From Brassica napus (Eukaryota > Streptophyta > Magnoliopsida > Brassicales > Brassicaceae), in NCBI RefSeq assembly GCF_020379485.1, contig NC_063442.1, positions 18,548,732-18,612,731 on the forward strand: 64,000 bases of DNA, in the 5' to 3' direction. Position numbers and translations under genes: made by a program. The number at the start of each line of letters is the position of its first letter. Positions within the stretch are counted from its first letter, which is position 1. Below the pieces are notes generated by a model that had not been told where the DNA came from, did not search any database, and saw only the letters and a list, made by a program, of their open reading frames with translations. Positions 35,725 to 48,392 of the stretch are shown piece by piece.

Positions 35725-37436
35725 AGTGTTTCGTTGAGGAGAGTGAGTTTTCGATTAGGGTTTCTAAAATGAAAAGGCATCTTCGTATAAATAGGGATGG
35801 AACAAAGAAAACGAAACAAAACTATCAATGGATGATTGAAACAAAGAAAACGAAGCAAAATATTGACATGCTTAAAGTTTATCATAAAGGAGAAATTGAT
35901 TGAAGTAAAGTATAGATCTGAACTCATTCTTCAAGTTTTCAATCGGAGAAAACGAAAGGGTATAGAAGAAGATGCCGAGTTCGTTTGTTAATTTGGAAAA
36001 AAAGAATCAGGTCCAAACCTGAATAGCAGAAGCAGGACGAAGCCCACATGTTGAGGTCCATCTGATGTGTAAAAAAAAAGAATATGATTGGTTGATTATT
36101 TTGTAATACGTGGCATAGCTATATGATGAGTATATATTCCTTTTAGTATAGGATTAATTCTCTCTATATATAATAAATTATTATTTAAATAAATAAAAAA
36201 TAAAAAAAATATTTTTTATGTTTTTTGAATTATACTTTTTCAAATTCGAACTTTTGAAAATCGAAAATTATGTTTGAAACTATTTTTAAAATTTTTTTTA
36301 AGTATTTATTTATATATTTATTAGAATACTAAATTTCATACTCCGAAAACCCTACCTTACCCACCCCCTCAACTCCAAACCATAAGTCTAGATTAGTTAA
36401 TCCTAAGTGTATAAGTGTCTTCTACCCTTCATTAGGTAAAAGTGATTAGTGTAGACATGAAAAGTGATACTATGAATGTGGTATTTATGGTAATTTTCAA
36501 CCCATAATATCTCATCTCACAAAGCCGTAGATGCAAAATTGAACTCTATGATTTGCTTATTAACTCAAATTGATTGTTTTACACTGATAAAAAAACGTGA
36601 CAAATACAAATCTCAAGTAAAACGCTTAATCGCATTTATGATAGGAGCATCTGTATCTTTTCGTTGTTTCTCAATGAAATATATTGATATTCCGAACAAG
36701 GTCTATCACTGATCATAAATCCATATTAGATTTGATTCACGTTTATAAAGTGCTGAATTATTATCATTCACAAGGGCGAAAAAATTATTAAATGCACCAT
36801 GTGATTTTTTTAAGAAATAATTAGTTATATATACATCAAAACTTTCAAAATTAGAAAAATACCCACGCGTTTCAAAACCCCAAATCACTATATAACATTT
36901 TATCTTCATTTCCTATTTTGCCACTACATTTCTTTTATCGCTATTTTCTTTCTTCATCTCTCCATTTTATTTCTTCATGTTTCATCTTCTTTCTTCATCC
37001 TCATTCTCTTTCTTCATCTCTTCATTCTCTTTTTTCATGTTCCAATTTCTTTTTTCATCCTCATCTAATCTTCATCTTAGATTTTTATGGCACAAATCTC
37101 ACTTTCTTTTATTTCATTGACATCAGTGTTTTGGCACTAACCACCACCGATGTCCTCCTCTTCCTCATCCCTTCCTTGCCAGCATACCCAATCTATGAAT
37201 ATATCTATTAGGCTTTTGGGGGTTAGGGATTGTGATTAATTTTAGGGTCTCAGCAAGTAGGGAATGTACATCTCGTTCTAATTTTTAACTTAGATGTTTA
37301 AATAAAATGTTAGTGCATATCTTGTTTACTAGGAAACTATGCTTACCAGGTAACATGGTTTGTTGCGGATACTTTATTTGTTAGCTGATACATTGGTTCG
37401 CTAACTGATAGATTGGTTTGATGTATGATCTGTTAA
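35725..37436. other. Intergenic, pyrimidine-rich repeat
   Basis: No gene recognised. At 36148-36190 a tctctctatatataataaatt stretch resembles a Helitron 5' end, but no matching 3' end was found. From about 36930 to 37080 the DNA is a degenerate ttcttcatctc/ttcttcatcctc repeat. Confidence 0.45.
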
Positions 37437-37459
37437 TTGATATATTGTTTGGTTACTTC

Positions 37460-37790
37460 AGAATTTCTGTCGGAGGAGGAGAGCAGAGTCATATACGAAC
37501 AGTCGGTACTCAAGGATCGTACGGAAGGACTGAGTGTTGTTCTGGTGGATCATCTCTTAAAGAAGCATGTGGTTGATCTAAGGAAGTGGAAGATGGGTGG
37601 AAGGTGGAACTACGTCTTCATTGATGGTTGGAACCAAGTTGTCTCCACCAACACGTTTAAGGTCGGTGACGTCTATCATGTCTGGTCTTTTCGATCCCGA
37701 GGAGGTAACCTCTGCTTTGCCCTCGTCCCTCCTAGAAACTCCAGCGATTCTGGTCACGGCGTCTCTAATTCCTGCCTCTCTTCTTGGTGA
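37460..37790 (+). pseudogene. B3 DNA-binding domain fragment
   Basis: An open frame encodes a partial plant B3 domain: LRKWKMGGRWNYVFIDGWNQVV, then FKVGDVYHVWSFRSRGGNLC and FALVPP. This is the C-terminal two-thirds of the B3 fold as found in the DUF313/REM-type proteins. The frame seems to begin at an acceptor-like ttcag at about 37460 and lacks the rest of the gene. No start codon context or upstream exon is visible. It is likely a relic carried in this transposon-rich interval. Confidence 0.65.
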
Positions 37791-39226
37791 TGATTGATAC
37801 TACTCTGTTTATTTCATAGCCTATGGTCTCACGTTAGAAGCATTTATCTTTCCAGATAATATAATTTTGCAGTGCAGTTATTTTTTTCTCTTGATAGTAA
37901 AGAAGTTTGTTTTTTTTCCTGTTTTGGTGTCCAGTGATATCATCTTCTGTAGTAGACTGAGTATCAAATCTCAAATGAATCAAAACGAGATTATTTTAAA
38001 AGCATTAAACTCAATAAGAACATTTGATAATGCCAATATATTTACTTTGCAAACAATGCAACATTTTCCAGGCGATTTCCATCTCTTCTTCTGTCCGCTG
38101 ATTGCAGGAACCAAAAAAGAATCAGATAAATCAAAAAACCATCTTACAAAAGCATAGAATTAGATGTATATGTCTACAACACTTAGTAGTGCAGTTATAT
38201 AGTCCAGAGACAGAACTGTCACCAGTGCAGATGTTGATTTGGCAATTATACACTACTAATTTACCGTATATGTATCCTGGCCTTGTCGAACCTGTAAAGC
38301 TTCTTTTTTGTAGACAATCGTTTTTTAGTATTTTTAAAAATAAATATATGGAAATAAAAAAATACCTTCATATAAAAAAATTTGGACCCCTTTTTTGTTT
38401 TTAATATAAAAATATACATGTATTTTTTTTAAAAAAAATCGGGCTCTTATCTATTAAGAAATAGAGAGACAACAAATTGGGCTCGGACTCCCCTCCCTAT
38501 CTAAGCCGGCCCTGTGTGTAGTAATCTGAATATCTTATGTAGCTTCTATAGGTACCACCATTTTCAATAACAAAAAGAAAAAAATACTCCGAATCAATGA
38601 ACTGTCTCAGAGTTCCAACATCGCAATCTAGAACTTTTGTTCAAAAGTGTTTCCCTTTTGTCTCGCCAAGAGCTCTTTTGCTGGTTGAATACGGCAGTCT
38701 TAACCAACCAGCTCAAAATCTGAATCAAGGGCTGATTCTATCAAGTGTATATGCGTATGTATATCTTGAAAACCAAACACATAAACTTAAATTCTATGTC
38801 ATTCCTTCACAGCTTTCTTAAGGCTGCTCAATATTCCACTTGTTCTCTACATCATCAATCAGTCATTAACGATAAACTAACAAACCGTTTATGATTTTGA
38901 TTGAATCATCCATATTTTTAAAGTTTATATAAAAAATTCAAATAGTTTGGTCTTTTACAACACTGGGATAAGCCGTATTCATTGAAGAAGTAGACATCAT
39001 TAATAAAAAAGTTCTGTTAATTCCCTACAATGAAAATGCAAAAGGGGTGTTCAAAAAAAAATGCAAGAGGAAGAAAATGGAATGAGAAAAAGGAAGTTGC
39101 TCAGAGGTTACGTGATGCTAGACACGCAAACCTCTGGCTCAGATATAGAACTCTAATTATAGAAGTTTAGCTTAAATTAGCTGATAAAACTGCCCAAAAA
39201 AATGTGTTGATGATAGTACATATGTT
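37791..39226. other. Intergenic, transposon debris
   Basis: No gene recognised. At about 38440-38520 a segment ending ctaagccggccctg resembles the ends of the hAT-like elements at 48393 and 62446, suggesting a degraded relative. Otherwise AT-rich. Confidence 0.4.
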
Positions 39227-39663
39227 TGCCACTACAAGAAAACGCAGGCTTAACGAGGAAATTTAACGAGGAAAAACAATCCTCGTAAAAGTATGTTGAT
39301 TTTGCGAGGAAAGTACGTGGAAAAATAAAAGCATCGTTATTTCGTCGTAAGGTCACGACAAAACATATTCGTCGTAAAGACAATGTAAATTGACGTGGCT
39401 TTTACGAGGAAAAACTATTTCCTCGTAAAGACGACGTAAATTTCGCGATTTCTTTACGACGAAATATTTTACGTGTACTTAACGAGGAAATTTTGAATCC
39501 ACCAACTTGGTAGGTGGCTCACGTTTTTTTTTTGGCCATCCAATTAATTTTCGTCGTAATTTCATAGTAAAATTACAACTACCAGATTCGAAATTTCCTA
39601 TAAATATGGATGTTTAAACATCATTTTAAACACACCAACAACATAAAACGTGAAAGAAAAAAA

Positions 39664-42600
39664 ATGGCTGGCTCTGGGACTATTTACGAGTTGCGGAATT
39701 GGATGTATATGCATAGAGATGCTAACGGGAGAGTGACGAAAGAATACCTTGCGGGGCTGGAGACATTTATGCACCAAGCAGATTCAACACCGCTCGCCCA
39801 AGAAAGTGGTAAGATGTTCTGTCCTTGTCGGAAATGCAACAATTCGAAATTGGCAAACCGTAAAAATGTTTGGAAGCATTTAATAAATAGAGGTTTCACG
39901 CCAAATTACTATATCTGGTTTCAACATCGGGAAGGTTTTAATTATGATCAGAATAAAGCTAGTAGTAGTAATAGCAATTTTCAGGAAGAACCGGTTAATC
40001 ATCATTTGCATAATGAACATAGTTACCATTAGGAGGAGATGGTAGATTATGATAGGGTTCATGATATGGTAGCTGATGCATTCGTAGCTCATGATGAAGA
40101 TGAAGAACCTAATATAGATGCAAAAAAGTTTTACGGAATGTTAAACGCGGTGAATCAACCACTTTACAGTGGTTGTAGAGAAGGTCTCTCTAAATTGTCG
40201 TTGGCTGCTAGAATGATGAATATTAAAACTGATCACAATCTACCTGAAAGTTGCATGAACGAATGGGCGGACTTGTTTAAAGAGTATTTGCTGGAAGACA
40301 ATATGTCTGCTGATTCTTATTATGAGATTCAGAAATTGGTTTATAGTCTTGGGTTGCCTTCGGAGATGATATATGTCTGCATCGACAACTGCATGATCTA
40401 TTGGGGAGATGATGAGAAGCTAGAAGAATGTCGATTCTGCAAGAAGCCACGATTCAAGCCGCAAGGACGGGGACGTAATAAGGTACCGTACCAAAGGATG
40501 TGGTACCTACCAATTACAGACAGATTGAAAAGATTGTATCAATCAGAGCAGACTGCTGCAAAGATGAGATGGTATGCCGAGCATACTCAGACGGATGGTG
40601 AGATGACTCATCCATCAGATGCAAGAGCCTGGAAACATTTCAACAAAGTACATCCGGATTTTGCTAGCAATAGCCGGACTGTGTATCTCGGATTATGCAC
40701 AGATGGATTTAGTCCGTTCAGAATGTCAGGGAGACAATATTCATTGTGGCCAGTCTTTCTTACGCCATACAACCTACCACCGGAGATGTGCATGCAACGG
40801 GAGTTGCTATTCTTGACGATATTGATACCTGGTCCGAACCATCCAAAAAGGTCCCTGGATGTTTTCCTACAACCACTGATAAAAGAGTTGAAGGATTTGT
40901 GGTCAACAACGGTGAGGACGTACGACTGTTCAACGAAGACGAATTTTACGATGCGAGCTATGCTTTTGTGGACCATAAGTGACTTTCCTGCATATGGGAT
41001 GTTATCTGGATGGACTACACATGGGAGATTAGCTTGTCCATATTGTAATGGAACGACAGATGCGTTTCAACTGAAGAATGGTAGGAAGACAAGTTGGTTT
41101 GATTGTCATCGTCGATTTCTTCCCATTGGCCATCCTTACCGAAGAAACAAGAATTTGTTTAGACACAAAAGGGTTGTGAGAGACACTCCTCCACCATATC
41201 TAACTGGAGAACAAATTGAAGCACAAATCGACTACTACGGAGCTAACGAAACAGTTCGTTGGGGTGGTAATTGGCATGTCCCTCGTAATATGCCTGATTC
41301 TTACGGTGTTCATCACAACTGGCACAAGAAGAGTATATTTTGGGAGTTGCCATATTGGAAGGATCTTCTTCTGCGCCACAACCTCGATGTGATGCATATA
41401 GAGAATAATTTCTTTGAGAACATCATGAATACAATATTGAATGTCCCAGGGAAGACAAAAGACAACATAAAATCGAGGTTGGACTTGCCGGATATTTGCT
41501 CAAGAAGCGAGTTACATATTAAAATCAATGGACAAGTTCCCGTTCCGATATTCAGACTGTCTTCAGAAAAAAAGTCGGTGTTGTTCAACTGGGTGGCATC
41601 AGAAGTGAAGTTTCCCGATGGGTATGTTTCAAATCTCTCTAGATGTGTTGAAAAGGGTCAAAAGTTCTCCGGGATGAAGAGTCATGATTGTCATGTCTTT
41701 ATGCAACGACTACTGCCCTTTGCATTTGCGGAGCTACTTCCAACAAACGTACATGAAGCACTTGCAGGTTCGTAGTGTTTTATATCACAATAATTTTATA
41801 ACGGTATAGTTTGCAAAATAATATATGACTAACAATGTGTTTAATTGTTTTTGGAATATAAAAGGCATTGGAGCATTTTTCAGGGATCTGAGCACACGCA
41901 CTCTTAAAGAAGAAGTTGTGGAACAGCTTCAGGAGAACATTCCCATCTTATTGTGCAACTTGGAGAAGATATTTCCTCCTGGATTTTTTGACGTCATGGA
42001 GCATCTAGCTGTCCACCTCCCATATGAAGCATTGCTTCGTGGACCTGTACATTACGGATGGATGTATCAGTATGAGCGAGCCATGAAATATTTGAAGGGA
42101 AAAGCAAAGAACCTCGCCAAAGTTGAAGGTTCTATAATTGCTGGAAGTTTGACGGAAGAAGTTTCTCACTTCACATCGTACTACTTTGCGTCAAAAGTAC
42201 GTACCCGGAAAAGAACTCCAAGAAGATATGATGATGGTGGGGTTGCGCCAACATATGAAGTTGCTGGTGTTCCAGACATCTTTAGCCAGATTGGACGACT
42301 CGGTGGGAAGTCTAAAGAGGTTTGGTGGTCGAGTGAACAAGACGCTCATAGTGCACACACCTATATTCTACTCAATTGCGAGGATCCATTGATGCGTTAT
42401 TTTGAAAGGTAACATATATGGACACTTCAAAACACATATAATTAATTATATAATTGCAAGAGATTCATTCCTATAAAATGTGATTAATTTTACAGCCTAT
42501 TTGTTTCTCAAGTCGAAGAAACATTTCCTGATATATCCACAAGTGACGTAGACAAAAGGAAAGATCAGCACTTCATTAAGTGGTTGTGGAATCAGGTATT

Positions 42601-43335
42601 ATAACTCAAACTATTTTTTCATACATGATTTGTATTTTAATGTTCTCTTTATTTTTGCAGGTTGATTATGACGACGATGCAGATTATCTTAAGTGGTTAC
42701 ACGAAGTAATTCAATCTCCACTTTTAAAGATCACCACATCACAGATGTATTTCACACGAGGTTACACTTTTCACACATATGAGTATGGTAGACAACGGGC
42801 GACCCGTAACTATGGAATATGTGTGAAAGGGGAAACAGATTTCTACGGGATCTTGACGGAGATTATTGAAGTCGAATTTCCAGGGATACTGAAGCTGAAA
42901 TGCGTCATCTTCAAATGTGAATGGTTCGACCCCGTCGTCAACAGAGGTGTTCGGTCTAACAAATTTGGTGTAGTTGATGTCAACGGTGGACGACGGTACA
43001 ACAAATTCGAGCCTTTCATCTTAGCTTCACAAGCAGACCAAGTTAGCTTCCTTCCATACCCTCGGATGAGAGATTCAGGTATAAATTGGTTAGCAGTGAT
43101 CAAAGTTACACCTCGAGGATGAATCATCAGTGGAGAAGAACCACCATTGCAAGAAGAACAGATAAATGAAGTCGAGAAACCTGAACAAGAAATTGATGAC
43201 ATCCTTCTCATTGATCCGCATAATCACGAATACGAAGATCTTACCGATGATGCCACAGACGAAGCTGTAGAAGACGAGTTTAATGAAAATGATGATATTT
43301 CTAGTGATGACAAGAATGTCGATGTATCCGATTGA
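39664..43335 (+). pseudogene. CACTA TNP2-like transposase with two in-frame stops
   Basis: Four exons: 39664-41767, 41865-42408, 42496-42595 and 42661-43335, together 1141 codons. Order: N-terminal zinc-binding transposase-associated domain (CPCRKCNN, VWKHLINRGF); Transposase_21 region (YWGDDEKLEECRFCKKPRF, YLGLCTDGFSPF, TISDFPAYGMLSGW, CPYC, LDVMHIENN); DUF4218 (LPYEALLRGPVHYGWMYQYE); DUF4216 (YDDDADYLKWLHEV, GVVDVN, FILASQADQVSFL); acidic tail. A TAG at 40030-40032 and a TGA at 43120-43122 interrupt an otherwise continuous frame. Both stops sit between conserved domains, and each could be a single substitution (for example CAG to TAG, CGA to TGA). Everything else is open, so inactivation looks recent. 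Confidence 0.9.
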
Positions 43336-43651
43336 TGTATTTGATTTTATGTAGTTTGTTTTATGAATAAGATAATGTGGGAGTTTGATTTATGAATAAG
43401 GTAATGTGAAAGTTTATTTTTATTATGAGTAAGGATTTGTGGTTTGGGGTTTGGAATATATTATAAATAAGGTTTGAGGTGAAAGAATAGATTGAGGTTC
43501 AAGGGTAGATGGGTTTGGGGTTTGGAATATATGAAGTAGAAGATAAGGAAGATGGGGTTTGGGGTTTCGGACTTTAGGGATTTAAACATAGTAGTCGTTA
43601 ATTCCTCGTAACATAGCGTGGAACTTACGACGAAAAGTAAAATAAATAACG

Positions 43652-43905
43652 CGGGGCACGCTAATTCCACGTAAGCCAAAATCGTCGTAGGGTTGTCGTA
43701 AGGCCACGAGGAGTTTACGACGAAATTAAAAAAAAATAAAGAAAGCGGGGCACGCTAATTCCACGTAAGCCAAAATCGTCGTAAGGTTGTCGTAAGGCCA
43801 CGAGGAGTTTACGACGAAATTAAAAAAAAAAATAAAGCAGGGCACGCTAATTACACGTAAGCCAAAATCGTCGTAAACGAGTCGTAAACTAACGACGATA
43901 TTACG
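43652..43905 (+). repeat. Three tandem copies of ~92-bp CACTA internal repeat
   Basis: Three head-to-tail copies beginning gc(g/a)gggcacgctaatt start near 43652, 43744 and 43838. Each contains aaaatcgtcgta and, in the first two, ccacgaggagtttacgacg. They lie between the two CACTA genes and carry the same acga(c/g)gaaa words as the element ends, so they are probably extra protein-binding repeats. Confidence 0.75.
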
Positions 43906-44099
43906 ACGAAAATATTAAAAAAACTAAAAAAAAGAAGAGAAGAAAGATACTTGAATCACATTTGGCGAGACTTACGTAAGTATCGACCACATGAGTTCCA
44001 ATATCTTCTTCTCCTCTTTTTTTTCCAAATTTTCTAAATTGGTGAAAAGCGGGACTTGCTACTTCCTCATAGTATAAAAACTAGTAAAAAAAAAAAAAA

Positions 44100-44165
44100 G
44101 AAAGATACTGGAATTGTCTGTGGCGAGACTTAAGTCTCACCCACAGAAATTCTAATATCTTCTTC
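44100..44165. repeat. Imperfect hairpin inside CACTA element
   Basis: The stretch aagaaagatactggaatt... pairs with ...aaattctaatatcttcttc around a 14-bp perfect palindrome, gagacttaagtctc (44125-44138). A related but weaker foldback occurs at about 43935-44025. It could simply be a diverged inverted repeat of the element. Confidence 0.6.
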
Positions 44166-44546
44166 TCTTCTTTTTTTTTCAAATATTTCTAATTTGAAAA
44201 GCATTTTGGTGAGGAGTGTGATTTGAGATAGGGTGTGTTTTGTGAGTTTGTGTGTGGTTTGAGAAGGAAAGTTGTGGGCATTTATAGAAAATATAAGGTC
44301 GATAATTCCTCGTAACAAGTTAACTCGTTAATTCCACGTAACATAAATCGTCGTAAAAACGTCGTTAACGAAAACGCGGACCTTTGTATTTCGTCGCTAT
44401 TTTCCCGTAGATGAAAACGCGGGCCTCTGTAATTCCTCGTAACGTTACGAGGAAATAACGAGGACAAGTAATCTTATATATCCCCGAGCGAGCTCGCTCT
44501 TTCTTTCCTCTCCACTTCCTCTCCACTTCCTCCCTATTTCGCATCA

Positions 44547-46462
44547 ATGGTAGGTCTCTCTAATTCCTCTCTAGTTTGATTAGTTTAGGATAGATTAGAT
44601 GGTTAGTATAGGGAATTTAGATAGGTTTAAGGATCTTATGTTATTTAGTGTTGATTAGGTGGATAATGTTGGGAAGTATTTTACGAAAATTTTAAAAAAT
44701 TAAATTTTTTTCTCAGGTTCGAAAAGGTAGACTTACTGCCCATTACAGAGAGATGTTCGGTGAGCCGGGTAGTCGTTTAGACCCGTCGTCTTCTTCAGCT
44801 CCCGGTTCTTCGGGTCAGGAGACTGTCCCCGAGACTCAGTACACTCAGAGAGTCTTTGGATCTCCTCCTTCTAGTGCACCATCGGTTCCTCACGTGCCTC
44901 CCCCGATGGCTCCTCCTCCTGTCGCTTCTCCGATGGCACCTCCAATGCCCGCCGAGATTCATCCCGATTTGATGGTGCCTCTGAGTGCTCCTTACTCGCA
45001 GTACACCGTTGAGGACATTCTCCGTCTGCCATGCAGAGAAGGTTTACCAGTCATCGACCCCGACCGACCGGACGGAACTTTGTGGTATGTTTCATTATTT
45101 TTTATTCATTTTAAATTCTTTTATAACTTTAAAAAATAATTTATATTTTAAATTTGTATTTTCCAGGTTTGGGATTGACGGTTGTCTTGCATCGGACGTA
45201 TCCGACACGATAACAGGTTACTTCTCCATGGCACATCTGAACTGGAAAAGGACGCCTCACTACGTCAGAAAGACTTGGTTCAAAATTTACGCTGTAAGTT
45301 CTATTAATTAATTATATATCTTTAAATTTTTCCATTATTTATATATATATTTTTTTCTGAAAAACTAATTATATATTATTTTTTCCAACAGCAAAAATAT
45401 AATTGGGCCTTGGGGATCACTGAGAGGGTGAGGAAGAAGTTTGTCGCGAAGGCGAAAGTTCGCTTGTTGGACACGGTCTCCAACTGGAAGGGTGACTGGA
45501 TCGTGAAGGGGTATGAGCGTGGCAAACCCGCTGAGCTCACCACGGATGTCTGGGATGGCCTCATCCGATATTGGCGTCTTCCTGATTCCATTAGAATCGC
45601 CCAGTCTTGCTCTAACTCCCGTAACACAGTCGATGAGCACGGGAACGGGCCGATGCTTCACACTACGGGCCAAAAACCCCACACCGGTGTCCGTTTGGAA
45701 ATGGTAATTAAAAATTTAATTATATTAAATTTTTAGTATATTTTTATATATATTCTAACAACTTTCTTAAATGTTTTTTAGGCCAAAGAGACGGGAGAAT
45801 TTCCGTCTCTTATGCAACTTTACGAGAGGACCCACAAGAACAAGGCGGGCCGATTTATAGATGGCAAGTCCGAGCAAATCTACAACGATTTGGCTGCTCG
45901 GGTTGAAGAACGCCAGACCCAGCTGACCCAGCAGTCCACCGATGGATTACCCGTCGTCTTATCCACACCTGAAGTGGATAAGCTTTACGAGGAGGTAAAT
46001 TTTCTAAATTTTATTTTTCTTAAATATTCTTTTAATTTAACTTTAAATTTTTACTAACAAAATTTATTTTTTGTTTTTAAGGTTGTCCCTAAAAGAAAGG
46101 GACGGAGGTTGGGGATTGGTTCCGTCAACGATGTTCCGAGAGCGACATCGTCTTATGTTCAGCGACGGGATGATGAAGTCTCTCAGCTGCGTAGGAAGTC
46201 CGAAGAGCTGCGTAGAGAGTCTACTCAGCTGCGTCACGAGTTGAGCTCGACGCAATCTGCGTTCACAGCTCGTATGGGTGGACTCGAGGGCTTCTTGGAC
46301 GTTGTAGCGGCCACAAATCCGGAATGGGAGACTTTGTTGAGGACCATGCGACAACAAAATCCTATCCCAGGCCAGTCACCAACCGACGACTCACATGCCG
46401 AGGCGGATGTAATGGCGAGGAGTGATGAATTCTACCAGGCGATTAACGACCACCACCCTTAG
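44547..46462 (+). CDS. CACTA TNP1-like (Transposase_24/Ptta) protein
   Basis: The second CACTA gene, the likely DNA-binding partner of the transposase. Six exons: 44547-44549, 44717-45084, 45167-45293, 45392-45703, 45782-45994 and 46082-46462, all GT-AG, frame continuous, 467 residues. Exon 1 contributes only the ATG: aATG|GTAGGT joins to CAG|GTTCGAAAAG. Order: Pro/Ser-rich N-terminus (about 20-80); conserved core with [20 protein letters not shown] and [13 protein letters not shown]; then [20 protein letters not shown], typical of plant Transposase_24; basic [12 protein letters not shown]-terminal coiled coil ([20 protein letters not shown]). No internal stop, so it may still be made. Confidence 0.88.
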
Positions 46463-47090
46463 TTCTTTTTAATTTTGGTTCTTGTATTATGAATTCAAAA
46501 CTTATTTATATATAAAATATTTTGGTTTTGATTTTTTAAGAATTTTAATTTTTTTAATAATTTAAATAATTTAAATTATTTTTTTAATTATAATATTTTA
46601 TATTTCTATAAAATAACGAAACGAAGTAAATTCGTAGCTAATTTTGCGGCTTCTTTACGTGGAAGCTTAACGTGGTTTTTACGAGAAATAATTTACGAGG
46701 AAAAAACGTGGAAACCTATCAAGGTATTTACATTTACTTTACGAGGAAAGCTGTCAAGGTATTTACGTTTATTTTACGAGTATTTATTTACGTGGGTTTT
46801 ACGAGGAAAGTTTTTCGTGGTATTTACGAGGAAACTTAGCGACGTCCTTAAGTGGAAGCTTTACGTGGTCTTTACGACGAAATATTCTCCTTCGCTTTTA
46901 CGACGAAATAATTTTCTCGCTATGTTACGACGAATTAGCGAGGATATATGCGTTACGACAAACGTATAACGACGAAACCGGTTTCCTCGCTAATTCCTCG
47001 TAACACTGCTTTTACGACGAAGTAACGAGGAAAACTGTCCTCGTAAAACTTGTGTTTTCTTGTAGTGTGCACCCTGCAGTTTCCTCATAA

Positions 47091-47679
47091 GACTACTTAC
47101 AATGGTAGTTTTATCAACTGTTGATAAATTTTAACAACTGTTGATAAGCTTGCAATGGTTTGTTGTAAAACATAAAAAGCTGATGTGGCAAAATCGGTGT
47201 TGAAACTTATCAACACCGTTGTAAAATAGAAATGAGTCCATTTTACATGACGTGGCAAATATTGATTGGGTCAATATTTAGAGAAAAAAAAATCTACTTT
47301 AGACTAACTTTTATTTTTCATCTCAATTATTTAACATCAATTATTTGATAATAAGTATAATTATATATATAAAAAATTTATATCAAAATTCATCATTTTT
47401 CATACTCTATAAATATAGACTTGTTTCATTTTATTTGGACATAGAAAAAAAATATTTATTTTACTTAAAATATATAATCACAAATGTATTAAATAAAAAT
47501 ATGAATAAAGTTGATGAGATAGGGTGTTGTAGTTTTTTTAAACAAAACCATTGGAGAGAATAAAAAGTGAGTAAGTGTTGAATTGTGATGTGGAAGAAAG
47601 AGAATGTGATATGTAAGAGAGAGAAGATGATGTGGAGTGAAAATAGAGTGTTGTAAACATGCAACCAATGTACATAGTC
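47091..47679. mobile_element. Tourist-like MITE adjoining the CACTA element
   Basis: Ends are imperfect 15-bp inverted repeats: GACTACTTACAATGG on the left and GACTATGTACATTGG (reverse complement) on the right. TAA flanks both sides (47088-47090 and 47680-47682). The left part contains nested short inverted repeats (tatcaactgttgata). No coding capacity. It starts 21 bp beyond the CACTA duplication. Confidence 0.5.
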
Positions 47680-47682
47680 TAA

Positions 47683-48392
47683 AGAGGCAGATGCTTTTGT
47701 ACGTACCCCGGAATCTCGACCAGTACAAACGTCTTTGTAGCTTATCATCTCCACAGACGGGTGATAATTACAAACAATTGTGCCCAGCAATCTTTATATT
47801 AGACTCATATAACTTTAACGTCCTTACAAAGCAATAATTTTTTTTATAAAATTTTACAGATTTAGTTATAGGCTTATATTAAAAATAAAAAATAATGGGC
47901 TTTGATTATGGTTACTGCAAAAATTTACAGATTTAGGAATATATCATACATTGAAGAAGGTATTCCTATTTTTTTTTTAAACTGCTTCTCATTTTCTTTG
48001 AAAAGGAAATATTTTTGAAAAAGCCATTTTTTTATTTTTTTACTTTTCGAATTTTTAATACTTATTGATTTTATATATATAATAATTAATTAAATAAAAT
48101 TATAAATAAAGACATAATTATCATTTATATCTTTAATAAAATCTTATTTAATCACTCTGATTTTCAGAGACTAATTTGGAAAACAAAAACTAAAAAGAAA
48201 GGCTATTCAAGATATTTGTCCAACTAAATAACATAGTTTAATTATAATTTTAAAATTTTAATTTTTTTTTATAAATTCTAATTTTTAGTGTTGCTTCAAA
48301 TGTATTAATTATCAAAAGACTTATTTCACAATCAGTAAAGTCGATTATATCATGCCTTAAGCCTTTTAGGCTCAAAATATCCATGTAGTGTT
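47683..48392. other. Intergenic, AT-rich
   Basis: No gene or element termini recognised between the MITE and the hAT-like element. Confidence 0.45.

Larger units (their letters stand above)
39230..47067 (+). mobile_element. CACTA (En/Spm) transposon, 7.84 kb, both ends present
   Basis: The left end is cactacaagaaaacgcaggc. The right end, in reverse complement, is cactacaagaaaacacaagt. The target duplication is TGC at 39227-39229 and 47068-47070. Both subterminal regions (39245-39560 and 46620-47050) are packed with ttacgaggaaa/ttacgacgaaa words in both orientations, the expected binding sites of the TNPA-like protein. The element holds a TNP2-type transposase gene (39664-43335) and a TNP1/Transposase_24-type gene (44547-46462), both on plus. 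The transposase has two premature stops, so mobility would need help in trans. Confidence 0.96.

Noticed and set aside
36148..36190. Possible Helitron 5' end (tctctctatatataataaatt)
   Set aside because: No hairpin plus CTAG end could be paired with it, so it is not called as an element.
42186..42392. Frame overlapping CACTA exon 2 in another phase
   Set aside because: The DUF4218 region is conserved in the other frame; this is a shadow.
44365..44547. Minus-strand frames of 60-62 codons near the CACTA second gene
   Set aside because: They run through internal CACTA repeats and the 5' leader of the plus-strand gene, without domain content.
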